Under the pieces are notes generated by a model. It saw only the letters and a program-made list of their open reading frames with translations, was not told the origin of the DNA and searched no databases. A stretch of 64,000 nt of DNA from Nocardia yamanashiensis NBRC 100130 (GTDB lineage Bacteria > Actinomycetota > Actinomycetes > Mycobacteriales > Mycobacteriaceae). Positions 17,029 through 24,912 of the stretch are shown here, piece by piece. The stretch is taken from positions 1-64,000 of the forward strand of contig NZ_BDCD01000025.1 in the NCBI RefSeq assembly GCF_001613325.1. Direction: 5' to 3'. Positions within the stretch are counted from its first letter, which is position 1. Each line of letters begins with the position of its first letter. The position numbers were made by a program, and so were the translations under genes.

Positions 17029-18405
17029 TTACTGCGCCGGGGCCGGCATCGGGATGGTGATGCCGAACGGGAGCGTGATGCCGGGGTTCTCGGTGGTGGT
17101 CACCGGAGCCGCCTCGGGCGCCGGAGCGGCCTGCGCCTCCTGGGTGGTCTCCGGCGCGGGCGCGGCCTGTTCCTGCGGTTGCTGGGCCTGCTGCTGGGCC
17201 GGCTGTTCCTGGGTCGCCGGGGTGCACTTGGCCTGTTCCTGGACCGGCTTGCCGTCGGGTCCGAAGACCTGCGTCTCGCCGTTCTGCGCGGCGCCCTCGG
17301 TCTGGCCGGCCTCGTTCTCCTTGGCCTCCTGCTCCGGCTTGTCCTGCGAAACCGCCGCCTGCTCACAGGGATTGGCGGGCTGCACGGGCGCGGGGCAGAA
17401 GATGCCGCACGGGATGGGCGGCAGGCCGGGGATGGTGATCATCACCTGGGTCGGCGTCTGCGGGGCCACCGTGGTGGTGGCGACCGGCGCTTCGGTGGTG
17501 GTCGGCAGGGTGGCGCTGGCGGCGCTGTAGTCCACCCCGTTGCCCAGCGTGCCCGGCTGCACCATCTCGGCCGAGATGGCGACCGGGGCGGGCGCGCCGC
17601 CGGTCTTGTAGGCGTTCGACCAGCTCAGCACCTGGGCCGCGTAGGTCATCGAATTGTTGTAGCGCAGTACGGCTTTCAGCTGCTGCGCGGCGTCGCGCAG
17701 GTCCAGCCCGCCGGAGCACAGGTATTTGCCCGCGGCCAGCGCGGCGTCGAAGACGTTGTGCGGGTCGGAGACTCCGTCGCCATTGCCGTCGGAGGCGTAG
17801 TTGGCCCAGGTGCTCGGCAGGAACTGCATGGGCCCGACGGCGCGCACGTAGCCGCCGTCGGCGGCCTTGATGATCTCGTTGCCGGGCAGCGTGCCGTCCA
17901 GCGCGGGACCGAAGATCGGCGTGACGGAGGTGCCCGCGGCATCGGTGCGGCCATTGCTGGCGTGCGCGGACTCGATGCGCCCGATGCCCGCGAGGAGGTT
18001 CCAGGGCAGCCCGCAGCCGGGCATCTGGGATTGCAGCGCCAGTTCCGCGTTGCGGTAGGCGGCGAGCACGATCTCGGGGATGCCGAGCGCGCCGGCGCCG
18101 CCGGGCAGGGCGATGTTCTGCAGCGGCACGGTGCCGCCGAAGAGCGGGCTGCCGTCCGCCGGCGGGGTGAGCGCGCTGAGTTTGCGGGGCGCTTCGGCGG
18201 CGGCCGGAACCAGGCCGACGGTCTGGTCGGCGGGGACTTCGGCGACCGCCGCGGTGTTGCTGGCGGCGGCCGCCAGCAGCGCGTCGGGGGCGGCCTGCGG
18301 GGCCGGGGTGTGGACGGCGGTATTGGTGGCCGAACCGGCGGTGACCAGACCCGCGATCAGGAGCGCCGACGCTGTCACCGGTGCAGATATTCTCTTCGCC
18401 ACCAC
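17029..18405 (-). CDS. Secreted lytic transglycosylase with long Gln/Pro/Glu-rich tail
   Basis: A 458-residue exported protein: signal peptide (ASALLIAGLVTAGSA), Ala-rich linker, then an MltB/Slt35-like domain at about 105-270 with the catalytic Glu in LAGIGRIESAHASNG and the Ca-site-like loop SDGNGDGVSD. After it comes a roughly 180-residue tail rich in Q, E, P, A and T with two Cys pairs (PCGIFCP, NPCEQ/AKCTP). Such tails often span the wall or bind partners. It is a paralogue of the following gene but has its own terminator, and GTAACC boxes lie upstream. Confidence 0.85.
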   Translation of the reverse strand: MVAKRISAPVTASALLIAGLVTAGSATNTAVHTPAPQAAPDALLAAAASNTAAVAEVPADQTVGLVPAAAEAPRKLSALTPPADGSPLFGGTVPLQNIALPGGAGALGIPEIVLAAYRNAELALQSQMPGCGLPWNLLAGIGRIESAHASNGRTDAAGTSVTPIFGPALDGTLPGNEIIKAADGGYVRAVGPMQFLPSTWANYASDGNGDGVSDPHNVFDAALAAGKYLCSGGLDLRDAAQQLKAVLRYNNSMTYAAQVLSWSNAYKTGGAPAPVAISAEMVQPGTLGNGVDYSAASATLPTTTEAPVATTTVAPQTPTQVMITIPGLPPIPCGIFCPAPVQPANPCEQAAVSQDKPEQEAKENEAGQTEGAAQNGETQVFGPDGKPVQEQAKCTPATQEQPAQQQAQQPQEQAAPAPETTQEAQAAPAPEAAPVTTTENPGITLPFGITIPMPAPAQ

Positions 18406-18535
18406 ACAATCCCCTCAGTCGTGCGGCCGGGCCCTAAGTGAGGACGGTCTCCCGGAGGAGCTGTCTGGGTCGGTCGCTCGGAACAACGTGATCCAGGTTA
18501 CCCATCAGTCAGCTTGTTGTGTACAACTTGTGCGG

Positions 18536-19123
18536 TTACTCGCCATCTTTTCGCGGCGAAATCGGTACCTCGGACCTCTTTCGATCGGTACTCTTCTTGG
18601 CCTTTTTCACCCGCGTGACCTCGTCGTCTGAGGCCAATTTTTCCAGCCTGACCAGTGTTTCCTTTACATCTTCCAGTTCTCGCCGCAGATAGTCGCGTGT
18701 CGCGACCTCACCTACGGCGAGTCGCAGCGCGGCGAGCTCGCGCGCCAGGAATTCGGTGTCGGCCTTGGTCTGCGCGGCGCGGGTGCGGTCCTCCTCCAGG
18801 GCCACCCGGTCGCGATTGTCCTGCCGGTTCTGGGCCAGCAGGATGAGCGGCGCGGCATAGGCGGCCTGGGTGGAGAAAGCCAGGTTGAGCAGGATGAACG
18901 GGTACGGATCCCAGCGCAGCGAGACCGCGAAGACGTTCAGCAGAATCCAGACGATCACCACGATGGTCTGGATGGCGAGATAGCGCCCGGTGCCCAGGAA
19001 GCGCGCCACGTTCTCGCTGGAACGGGCCAGCGCCTCGGCGTCCCAGTCGAATCCGCGGAATCGGCTCTCGACGGGTGTTTCCAGGCGCTGCCGGGCGGTC
19101 AGTTTGTCCATGCGATCGGTCAT
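18536..19123 (-). CDS. DUF1003 membrane protein (Rv1231c-like)
   Basis: A 195-residue protein with two transmembrane helices at about residues 48-70 and 75-98 (motifs YLAIQTIVVIVWILLNVFAV and YPFILLNLAFSTQAAYAAPL), followed by a charged helical region that is probably coiled coil and a Lys/Arg-rich C-terminus. This is the DUF1003 pattern. Its start overlaps the stop of the MgtE-like gene by four bases, a coupling that suggests the two act together. The function is unknown; a link to magnesium or cation handling is only inferred from the partner. Confidence 0.82.
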   Translation of the reverse strand: MTDRMDKLTARQRLETPVESRFRGFDWDAEALARSSENVARFLGTGRYLAIQTIVVIVWILLNVFAVSLRWDPYPFILLNLAFSTQAAYAAPLILLAQNRQDNRDRVALEEDRTRAAQTKADTEFLARELAALRLAVGEVATRDYLRRELEDVKETLVRLEKLASDDEVTRVKKAKKSTDRKRSEVPISPRKDGE

Positions 19124-20445
19124 GGGCGGCCTCCGGTCCCGTCGATCACGGGCAGCCCGTGTACGTCGTGATTGTCTTCATCTTGCTCGCGCCAGTCCTC
19201 GGGGAGCAGGTGATCGAGCACATCGTCGACGGTGACGGCGCCGAGCAGGTGGTTCTCGTCGTCCACCACGGGTCCGCAGACCAGGTTGTAGGTGGCGAAA
19301 TAGCGGGTGACGGCGGTCAGCGGGGCGTCCGGGCGCAGCTGCACCAGGTCGGCGTCGACAATGCCGCCCACCAGGTTCGCCGGGGGTTCGCGCAGTAGTT
19401 GCTGGAAGTGCACGCAGCCGAGATAGCGACCGGTCGGTGTCGCGGTCGGCGGGCGCACCACGAACGCCATCGAGGCCAGCGCGGGCGTCAGCTCCGGATT
19501 CCGGATCCGGGCCAGCGCCTCGGCGACCGTGGTGGCCGGGGTGAGCACCACCGCGCGCGGCGTCATCAGACCACCGGCGGTGTAGGGCGCGTGCTCGAGC
19601 AGCCGGCGCACCGGTTCGGAATCCTCCGGATCCATCAGCGCCAGCAGCGATTCCGCCTCGCCCGCGGGCAGCTCGCCCAGCAGGTCGGCCGCGTCGTCGG
19701 GATCCATCGCCTCCAGCAGGTCGGCGGCGCGCTCCACGCCGAGCTGTTCGAGCAGCTCCACCTGATCGTTCTCCGGCAGCTCCTGCACCACGTCGGCCAG
19801 GCGCTCGTCGTCGAAGGCCGCCGCCACCTCGATGCGGCGCTTGCGCGGCAGATCGCGCAGCAGATGCGCGACGTCGGCCGGGCGCATGCCCTCGAACTGG
19901 GTGAGCAGCTGGGTGACGTCCTGCCCGGGCAGGTTCAGCTCGGTCTGGGTGAGCCCGCGGATCTGCGCCCAGTCCACCACGTGCACCGCGCCGCGCCGCC
20001 CGAAACCCACGCCGAGGCGCCGCCGTTCGCGCACCGCCACCCGGGACACCACCCAGTCGCGGGTGCGGGTCTGCTCGATACCGAGATCGACCACCACCAC
20101 GTCCACGTCCTGCAGCTGCGGCAGCTCCGGATCGTCGACGCGCACGGTGGAGTCGAGCAGCTGTGCGATGCCCAGCATTTCACCCGGTCGTTGCTGGAAC
20201 CGCCGCACGCTGATGGTGCCGGTGGTCAGGGTCACCGAACCCGGCTCGACCGAGGTCACCCGCAGCATCGGCATGAAAATCCGCTTCCGCGTGGGCAGTT
20301 CGACGAGCAGCCCGAGCACCCTCGGTTGCTGCCGGTCATAGCGGATGGAGATCACCAGGTCGCGAATGCGGCCTATAGACTCCCCGTCCGGTCCCAGCAC
20401 CACCAGGCCCGCCAGCCGGGCGGCGAAAACCTTCGTCGCTGCCAT
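19120..20445 (-). CDS. MgtE-like protein without the membrane domain (PRC barrel, MgtE-N, CBS)
   Basis: A 441-residue soluble protein. A PRC-barrel-like segment (RLAGLVVLGPDGESIGRIRD) opens it, followed by a helical MgtE N-domain (about 215-310, with MRPADVAHLLRDLPRKRR and repeats such as LLEAMDPDDAADLLGELP) and a CBS pair (about 310-430). The ten or so membrane residues-rich helices of a true MgtE channel are missing. It matches Rv1232c in layout. The ATG at 20445 was chosen because the PRC motif starts right after it; the open extension lacks support. It is coupled to the DUF1003 gene. Confidence 0.83.
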   Translation of the reverse strand: MAATKVFAARLAGLVVLGPDGESIGRIRDLVISIRYDRQQPRVLGLLVELPTRKRIFMPMLRVTSVEPGSVTLTTGTISVRRFQQRPGEMLGIAQLLDSTVRVDDPELPQLQDVDVVVVDLGIEQTRTRDWVVSRVAVRERRRLGVGFGRRGAVHVVDWAQIRGLTQTELNLPGQDVTQLLTQFEGMRPADVAHLLRDLPRKRRIEVAAAFDDERLADVVQELPENDQVELLEQLGVERAADLLEAMDPDDAADLLGELPAGEAESLLALMDPEDSEPVRRLLEHAPYTAGGLMTPRAVVLTPATTVAEALARIRNPELTPALASMAFVVRPPTATPTGRYLGCVHFQQLLREPPANLVGGIVDADLVQLRPDAPLTAVTRYFATYNLVCGPVVDDENHLLGAVTVDDVLDHLLPEDWREQDEDNHDVHGLPVIDGTGGRP

Positions 20446-20539
20446 GGTTGTCAAGGCTAGTGGTAACCGACTGCCCGAATTGTCCGCGCCACGAGCGCGA
20501 ACTGTTCTTTGCCCTGTTGGCAGAGCGAAGGAGTGATCC

Positions 20540-21496
20540 ATGACATCCCGCCGATCGGTGCTCGCCGTCCCCGGCAGCAATCCGCGCATGATCGAGAAGG
20601 CCAAGGGCCTGGCGGCCGACGAGGTGTTCCTGGATCTGGAGGACGCGGTCGCGCCGGCGGCCAAGGAAGCGGCGCGCGCCAATATCGTGGCCGCGCTGAA
20701 CCAGCCGGGCTGGGAAGGCAAGATCCGGGTGGTCCGGGTCAACGACTGGACCACGGCGTGGACCTATCGCGATGTGATCTCGGTGGTGGAGGGCGCGGGC
20801 GCGAATATCGACGCCATCCTGCTGCCCAAGGTGACCGACGCCGGGCAGGTGCAGGCGCTGGATCTGCTGCTGACGCAGCTGGAGAAGACACACGGCCTTC
20901 AGGTCGGGCGGATCGGGATCGAGCCGCAGATCGAGAACGCGCTCGGCTTGCGCAATATCGACGCCATCGCCACCGCCTCGCCGCGCGTGCAGACCCTCGT
21001 CTTCGGGCCCGCGGACTTCATGGCGAGCATCAATATGCGCACGCTGGTGGTCGGCGAACAGCCCGAGGGCTACGAGCCCGGCGACGCCTACCACCACATC
21101 TACATGACGATTCTGCTCGCCGCGCGGGCGCACGGTTTGCAGGCCATCGACGGCCCGTACCTGGCGGTGCGCGATGTGGATGGCTTCCGCCGCAACGCAT
21201 CTCGCACCGCCGCGCTCGGCTTCGACGGCAAATGGGTGCTGCATCCGGACCAGGTCGCCGCCTGCAACGAGATCTTCAGCCCGCGCCAGGCCGATTACGA
21301 CCGCGCGGAGGAGATCCTGGACGCCTATGCCTTCCACACCTCGGCCGACGGCGGCGCGCGCGGCGCGGTCATGCTCGGAGATGAGATGATCGATGAGGCC
21401 AGCGCGAAAATGGCGCAGGTCATAGCCGATAAAGGACGGGCGGCCGGAATGACGCGAACCACGCGTTTCGTGCCCCCGTCCGACGATGCGAAATAG
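20540..21496 (+). CDS. HpcH/HpaI (CitE-like) CoA-ester lyase
   Basis: A 318-residue TIM-barrel protein of the CitE/malyl-CoA lyase group: RRSVLAVPGSNPRMIEKA at the N-terminus, DEVFLDLEDAVAP with the metal and substrate Asp/Glu, IGIEPQIENALGL (metal Glu), FGPADFMAS, and the C-terminal GFDGKWVLHPDQV. The length and motifs fit L-malyl-CoA/beta-methylmalyl-CoA lyase-type enzymes rather than short stand-alone CitE. A GAAGGAG ribosome site precedes the ATG. It is divergent from the MgtE-like gene. The exact acyl-CoA substrate is open. Confidence 0.85.
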   Translation: MTSRRSVLAVPGSNPRMIEKAKGLAADEVFLDLEDAVAPAAKEAARANIVAALNQPGWEGKIRVVRVNDWTTAWTYRDVISVVEGAGANIDAILLPKVTDAGQVQALDLLLTQLEKTHGLQVGRIGIEPQIENALGLRNIDAIATASPRVQTLVFGPADFMASINMRTLVVGEQPEGYEPGDAYHHIYMTILLAARAHGLQAIDGPYLAVRDVDGFRRNASRTAALGFDGKWVLHPDQVAACNEIFSPRQADYDRAEEILDAYAFHTSADGGARGAVMLGDEMIDEASAKMAQVIADKGRAAGMTRTTRFVPPSDDAK

Positions 21497-21508
21497 CATG
21501 ATGGAGTC

Positions 21509-22003
21509 ATGACGAATCCCTTGGGGAACTCGAGCCGGAACCGTCCGGGCCTGCCCACGCCGCCGTCGGGGTGGCCGGTCGGCTCGTACCCGACCTACGC
21601 CGAGGCGCAACGGGCCGTCGACTATCTGGCCGACAATGCCTTCCCGGTCGAGAACGTGACCATCGTCGGTGTCGACCTCATGCAGGTGGAGCGCGTGCTC
21701 TACCGGCTGACCTGGGGGAAAGTCATTGGCGGGGGCATTGTTTCGGGCGCCTGGCTGGGCCTGTTCATCGGCCTGCTGCTGAGCCTGTTCGGCACCGGCG
21801 GGCACGTGTTCGGCCCGCTGGTGGTGGGCCTGGTCGGCGGCATCGTGTTCGGCGTCATCTCCACCACCATCCCGTACGCCGCCACCCGCGGGCAGCGCGA
21901 CTTCGCTTCCACCATGCAACTGGTGGCCGGCCGTTACGACGTGCTGTGCGACCCGAAGGTCGCCGAGCAGGCGCGTGACCTGATCGCCCGGCTGGCGATC
22001 TAG
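21509..22003 (+). CDS. Small membrane protein, general stress protein 17M-like (Rv1234-like)
   Basis: A 164-residue protein. Residues 25-60 hold the GSP17M-like motif (GSYPTYAEAQRAVDYLADNAF), followed by two hydrophobic helices at about 70-115 rich in glycine (GGGIVSGAWLGLFIGLLLSL). Such proteins occur near ion transport and stress genes. It starts 12 bp after the lyase stop, so it is probably in one operon with the lyase and the SUFU gene. No catalytic residues are seen. Confidence 0.78.
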   Translation: MTNPLGNSSRNRPGLPTPPSGWPVGSYPTYAEAQRAVDYLADNAFPVENVTIVGVDLMQVERVLYRLTWGKVIGGGIVSGAWLGLFIGLLLSLFGTGGHVFGPLVVGLVGGIVFGVISTTIPYAATRGQRDFASTMQLVAGRYDVLCDPKVAEQARDLIARLAI

Positions 22004-22007
22004 TTCG

Positions 22008-22583
22008 ATGGATGTGCTGGACAAGGTCCGGGCCGCGACGCTCGGCTATTTCGGAGTGGACTCGGCCGATTCGGCCTCGGTGACCTTCCTGGGCCTGGAG
22101 CCCATCGAGATCCTGCGGATCCCGGGCGACGAGGTGGTGCACTACGTGACGGTGGGCGGTTCGCGCCACCCCATGACGGATCCGGCGGCGGCGCTGGCGG
22201 ATCCGGTGCGCGGGCCGCGCGCGGAACTGGTGCTGAGCCTGCGCGGGGGAGTGGGCGCGGGCGCGGGACTGACCCGGTCGCTCGGCGTGCTGGTCGCCGC
22301 GCCGTCCGTGGAAGGCGTTGTGCTGCAACCCGATGCGCTGCTCGATCTCGGGGAACCGTTGTGGGCCAACGCTTCTTTCACCGCCGCCCTGCTGGGTGAG
22401 AGTGAGATTCCGGCGGTGGATTTGCCGGAACCCGCTGAGCCCGTGCAGTTTCTGACGGTCACGCCCATCACCGCGACCGAGGCGGCGTGGGTGCGAATTC
22501 GCGGCGCCTCGGCCCTGCGAGATGCCTGGGCGGAAGCGAAAATCGATGTGCGCGACCCGGATCGGGGCGCCGCGACCCTCTGA
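22008..22583 (+). CDS. Suppressor-of-fused (SUFU)-domain protein
   Basis: A 191-residue soluble protein. The segment VVHYVTVGGSRHPM followed by ELVLSLRGG, with a C-terminal FLTVTPITATEAAWVRIRG, resembles the bacterial SUFU-like domain (PF05076). Bacterial members often occur as immunity or adaptor proteins of polymorphic toxins, but many are lone housekeeping genes. Here it follows the stress membrane protein by 4 bp with no toxin nearby, so an immunity role is not supported. It converges with corA, 6 bp away. Confidence 0.65.
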   Translation: MDVLDKVRAATLGYFGVDSADSASVTFLGLEPIEILRIPGDEVVHYVTVGGSRHPMTDPAAALADPVRGPRAELVLSLRGGVGAGAGLTRSLGVLVAAPSVEGVVLQPDALLDLGEPLWANASFTAALLGESEIPAVDLPEPAEPVQFLTVTPITATEAAWVRIRGASALRDAWAEAKIDVRDPDRGAATL

Positions 22584-22589
22584 ACGGGT

Positions 22590-23672
22590 TCACAACCAGT
22601 TGTTGCGGTGGAAGTTCGCGTACAACGCGGCGCACAGCAGCACCATGAGCGCGATCACGGCCGGATAGCCGAAAGTCCATCGCAATTCCGGCATGTGGTC
22701 GAAATTCATGCCGTACACGCCCGCGATCATGGTCGGCACCGCCGCCATGGCCGCGTAGGCGGAGATCTTGCGCATATCGGTGTTCTGCTGGACGCTCACC
22801 TTCGCCAGCGCGGCATTGATCAACGCGCTCAGCGATTCGTCGAAATCGGTGATCTGCTCGGTCACCTGCATGTGGTGATCGGCCACATCGCGCATATAGC
22901 GCCGGATCTCCTTGGGAATCGGCATGGCCGAATCGTGGGCGAGCAGTTGCAGCGGCAGCGCCAAGGGCTTCACCGCCCGGCGCAATTCCACGACTTCGCG
23001 CTTGAGCTGGTAGACCGCCTCGATGACGATCTTGCTGCCGGGCGTGAAGACTTCCTCCTCCATCGCCGCGACATCGTCCTCCATGGCCTGGGTGACCTCG
23101 ATATAGGAGTCGACGACATGGTCGGCCACCGCGTGCAGCACCGCGCCCGGCCCCAGCTTCAACTGCGCCGAATCGGCCTCCAATCGGCCACGCACCCCGG
23201 CCAATCCGGTGTGATCGCCGTGCCGCACCGTGATCACGAAATCCGGTCCGAGGAACACCATGATCTCGCCGGTGTCCACGATCTCGCTGAGCGTATTGAG
23301 CTCGTGCTCGTGATACTGCACCGTGCGCAGCACCAGGAACAGCACATCGTCGTAGCGCTCCAGTTTCGGCCGCTGATGCGCGGTGACCGCGTCCTCCACC
23401 GCCAGCTGGTGCAGGCCGAAAGTCTTTGCCACATCGGCCATCAGGGCATCGCCGGGTTCCAGCAGGCCGAGCCAGACGAAGCCGTTGCCCTGCGCCCGCA
23501 CCTCGGTCAGCGCCTGCCGATAGGTGCAGTGCTCCTGCTGCCGGTGCCCGTCGAGGTAGAGCGCGCAGTCGATGATCTTGTCGGCGGGCACTTTCGGCTT
23601 CGGGTGCTTGCCCGGCGGCTCGCCGGAGCGCCCGGGCCAGTGGAAGGACGGCAGCGGCGGAATCGAAGACAC
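22590..23672 (-). CDS. corA: CorA-family magnesium/divalent cation channel
   Basis: A 360-residue CorA protein. The large cytoplasmic N-terminal domain has the usual WLGLLEP, LAVEDAV and VVDSYIEV segments. Two C-terminal transmembrane helices follow, the first ending in the defining YGMNF motif (selectivity filter). It forms a pentameric Mg2+ channel of the inner membrane. A GTG start at 23672 is used. It is divergent from the PHP gene (71 bp). The MgtE-like gene 2 kb away suggests a local concentration of cation genes. Confidence 0.94.
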   Translation of the reverse strand: MSSIPPLPSFHWPGRSGEPPGKHPKPKVPADKIIDCALYLDGHRQQEHCTYRQALTEVRAQGNGFVWLGLLEPGDALMADVAKTFGLHQLAVEDAVTAHQRPKLERYDDVLFLVLRTVQYHEHELNTLSEIVDTGEIMVFLGPDFVITVRHGDHTGLAGVRGRLEADSAQLKLGPGAVLHAVADHVVDSYIEVTQAMEDDVAAMEEEVFTPGSKIVIEAVYQLKREVVELRRAVKPLALPLQLLAHDSAMPIPKEIRRYMRDVADHHMQVTEQITDFDESLSALINAALAKVSVQQNTDMRKISAYAAMAAVPTMIAGVYGMNFDHMPELRWTFGYPAVIALMVLLCAALYANFHRNNWL

Positions 23673-23743
23673 GTCTGACGATGCTAGCCGCGCACCGACC
23701 GGCCGCCCGGGACCTCCGCGATCGCGCAGGCAAGATAGACCCT

Positions 23744-24598
23744 GTGCGTATCGATCTCCACACCCATTCCAACGCCTCCGACGGCACCGACACCCCGGCG
23801 CAGCTGATCGGCAAGGCGGCTGCCGCCGGACTCGACGTGGTGGCGCTCACCGATCACGACACCACCTCCGGGTGGGCCGAGGCGGTCGAGGCGCTACCGC
23901 CGGGGCTGACCCTGGTGCGCGGCATGGAGATGTCGTGTGTGGGCAATGGCGAGGACGGCTGGCCGGTGCCGGTGCACCTGCTGGCCTACCTCTTCGATCC
24001 TGCCGACGAATGCTTCGCGCAGGAGCGGGAACGCCTGCGCGCCGAGCGCATCGTGCGCTTGCGCGCCATCGCCGAGCACATGGCCGCCGACGGGCTCCCG
24101 GTCGATCCGGACGAGGTGATGGCTTCCGCCGGTCCGTCGGCGGGCCGTCCGCACCTGGCGCGGGCGCTGGTGAACGCCGGGGTGGTCCCGACGGTGGACG
24201 CGGCTTTCGAGGATCTGCTCGCCCCGCACGGCCGGTACTACGTCGAGAAGGCCGACACGCCGTTGCAGCGCGCGGTGGAGATGGTCGCGGCGGCCGGCGG
24301 CGTGTCGGTGGTGGCGCATCCGCGGGCGCGCAAGCGCGGGCGGCTGCTCGCGCTCGACCACATCCGGGAGCTGGCGTCGCTGGGGCTGGGCGGGCTGGAG
24401 ATCGACCACATCGATCACAGCGCCGAGGATCGCGAGATTCTTCGCGGCCTGGCCGCCGAACTCGGTCTGGTAACGACCGGTTCGTCCGACTATCACGGTG
24501 CGAACAAAACCATTCGTCTCGGTGAATTCACCACCGACCCAACGCAATTCGAGGAAATCGTGGGCAAAGCCACCGGGGTGCCGGTGATCACCGCATGA
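23744..24598 (+). CDS. PHP-domain phosphoesterase
   Basis: A 284-residue metal-dependent phosphoesterase of the PHP family: IDLHTHSNASDGTD near the N-terminus, ALTDHDTTSGW, GRPHLARALV, VVAHPRARKR and the final GSSDYHGANK supply the expected His/Asp metal ligands. Such stand-alone PHP proteins hydrolyse 3'-phosphorylated nucleotides (nucleoside 3',5'-bisphosphates) or oligoribonucleotides. GTG 23744 places the first motif at the very N-terminus, as in the family. Its stop overlaps the next small membrane gene by four bases. Confidence 0.88.
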   Translation: MRIDLHTHSNASDGTDTPAQLIGKAAAAGLDVVALTDHDTTSGWAEAVEALPPGLTLVRGMEMSCVGNGEDGWPVPVHLLAYLFDPADECFAQERERLRAERIVRLRAIAEHMAADGLPVDPDEVMASAGPSAGRPHLARALVNAGVVPTVDAAFEDLLAPHGRYYVEKADTPLQRAVEMVAAAGGVSVVAHPRARKRGRLLALDHIRELASLGLGGLEIDHIDHSAEDREILRGLAAELGLVTTGSSDYHGANKTIRLGEFTTDPTQFEEIVGKATGVPVITA

Positions 24599-24861
24599 AG
24601 GTGCTCCGGGGTCTGAGCGGAGTCGTGACGGGTGGGGTGGTGGTGCTGGCGGCGGTGGTCGTCGGCGCCGCGATCATCGGTGCTCGGCGTGGTTTTCCGG
24701 GCCCCGGAGCCTCCTCGGTGGCCTGGCATGTGACGGGCGCGCTATTGGCTTTGGCGGCACAGATTTTCACTGATCGGCGTCAGGGTTTCGCCGCTTTTTC
24801 CGGTTCTATGGTTGTTTTCGTCGTAGCCGGATATCTGCTGTGGACACAGTGGTGGAATTGA
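24595..24861 (+). CDS. Small two- to three-helix membrane protein
   Basis: An 88-residue protein with hydrophobic segments at about 8-30, 42-58 and 66-84 (e.g. GSMVVFVVAGYLLWTQWW at the end). It starts with ATGA over the PHP stop, so it is co-translated with it. No family is recognised. A membrane partner for the PHP enzyme is possible but unsupported by other evidence. Confidence 0.75.
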   Translation: MKVLRGLSGVVTGGVVVLAAVVVGAAIIGARRGFPGPGASSVAWHVTGALLALAAQIFTDRRQGFAAFSGSMVVFVVAGYLLWTQWWN

Positions 24862-24912
24862 AATACGCATAACGGTTGCGGGCAGTTGAACTGTCCACGA
24901 ACATTTGTCGAT

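Noticed and set aside
18406..18535. c-di-AMP (ydaO) riboswitch upstream of the long-tailed transglycosylase
   Set aside because: Such switches precede wall hydrolases in actinomycetes, but the conserved ydaO core could not be found in this 130-bp leader.
22008..22583. Toxin-immunity locus around the SUFU-domain gene
   Set aside because: No large secreted toxin, WXG or PAAR-type gene is near; neighbours are metabolic and membrane genes.
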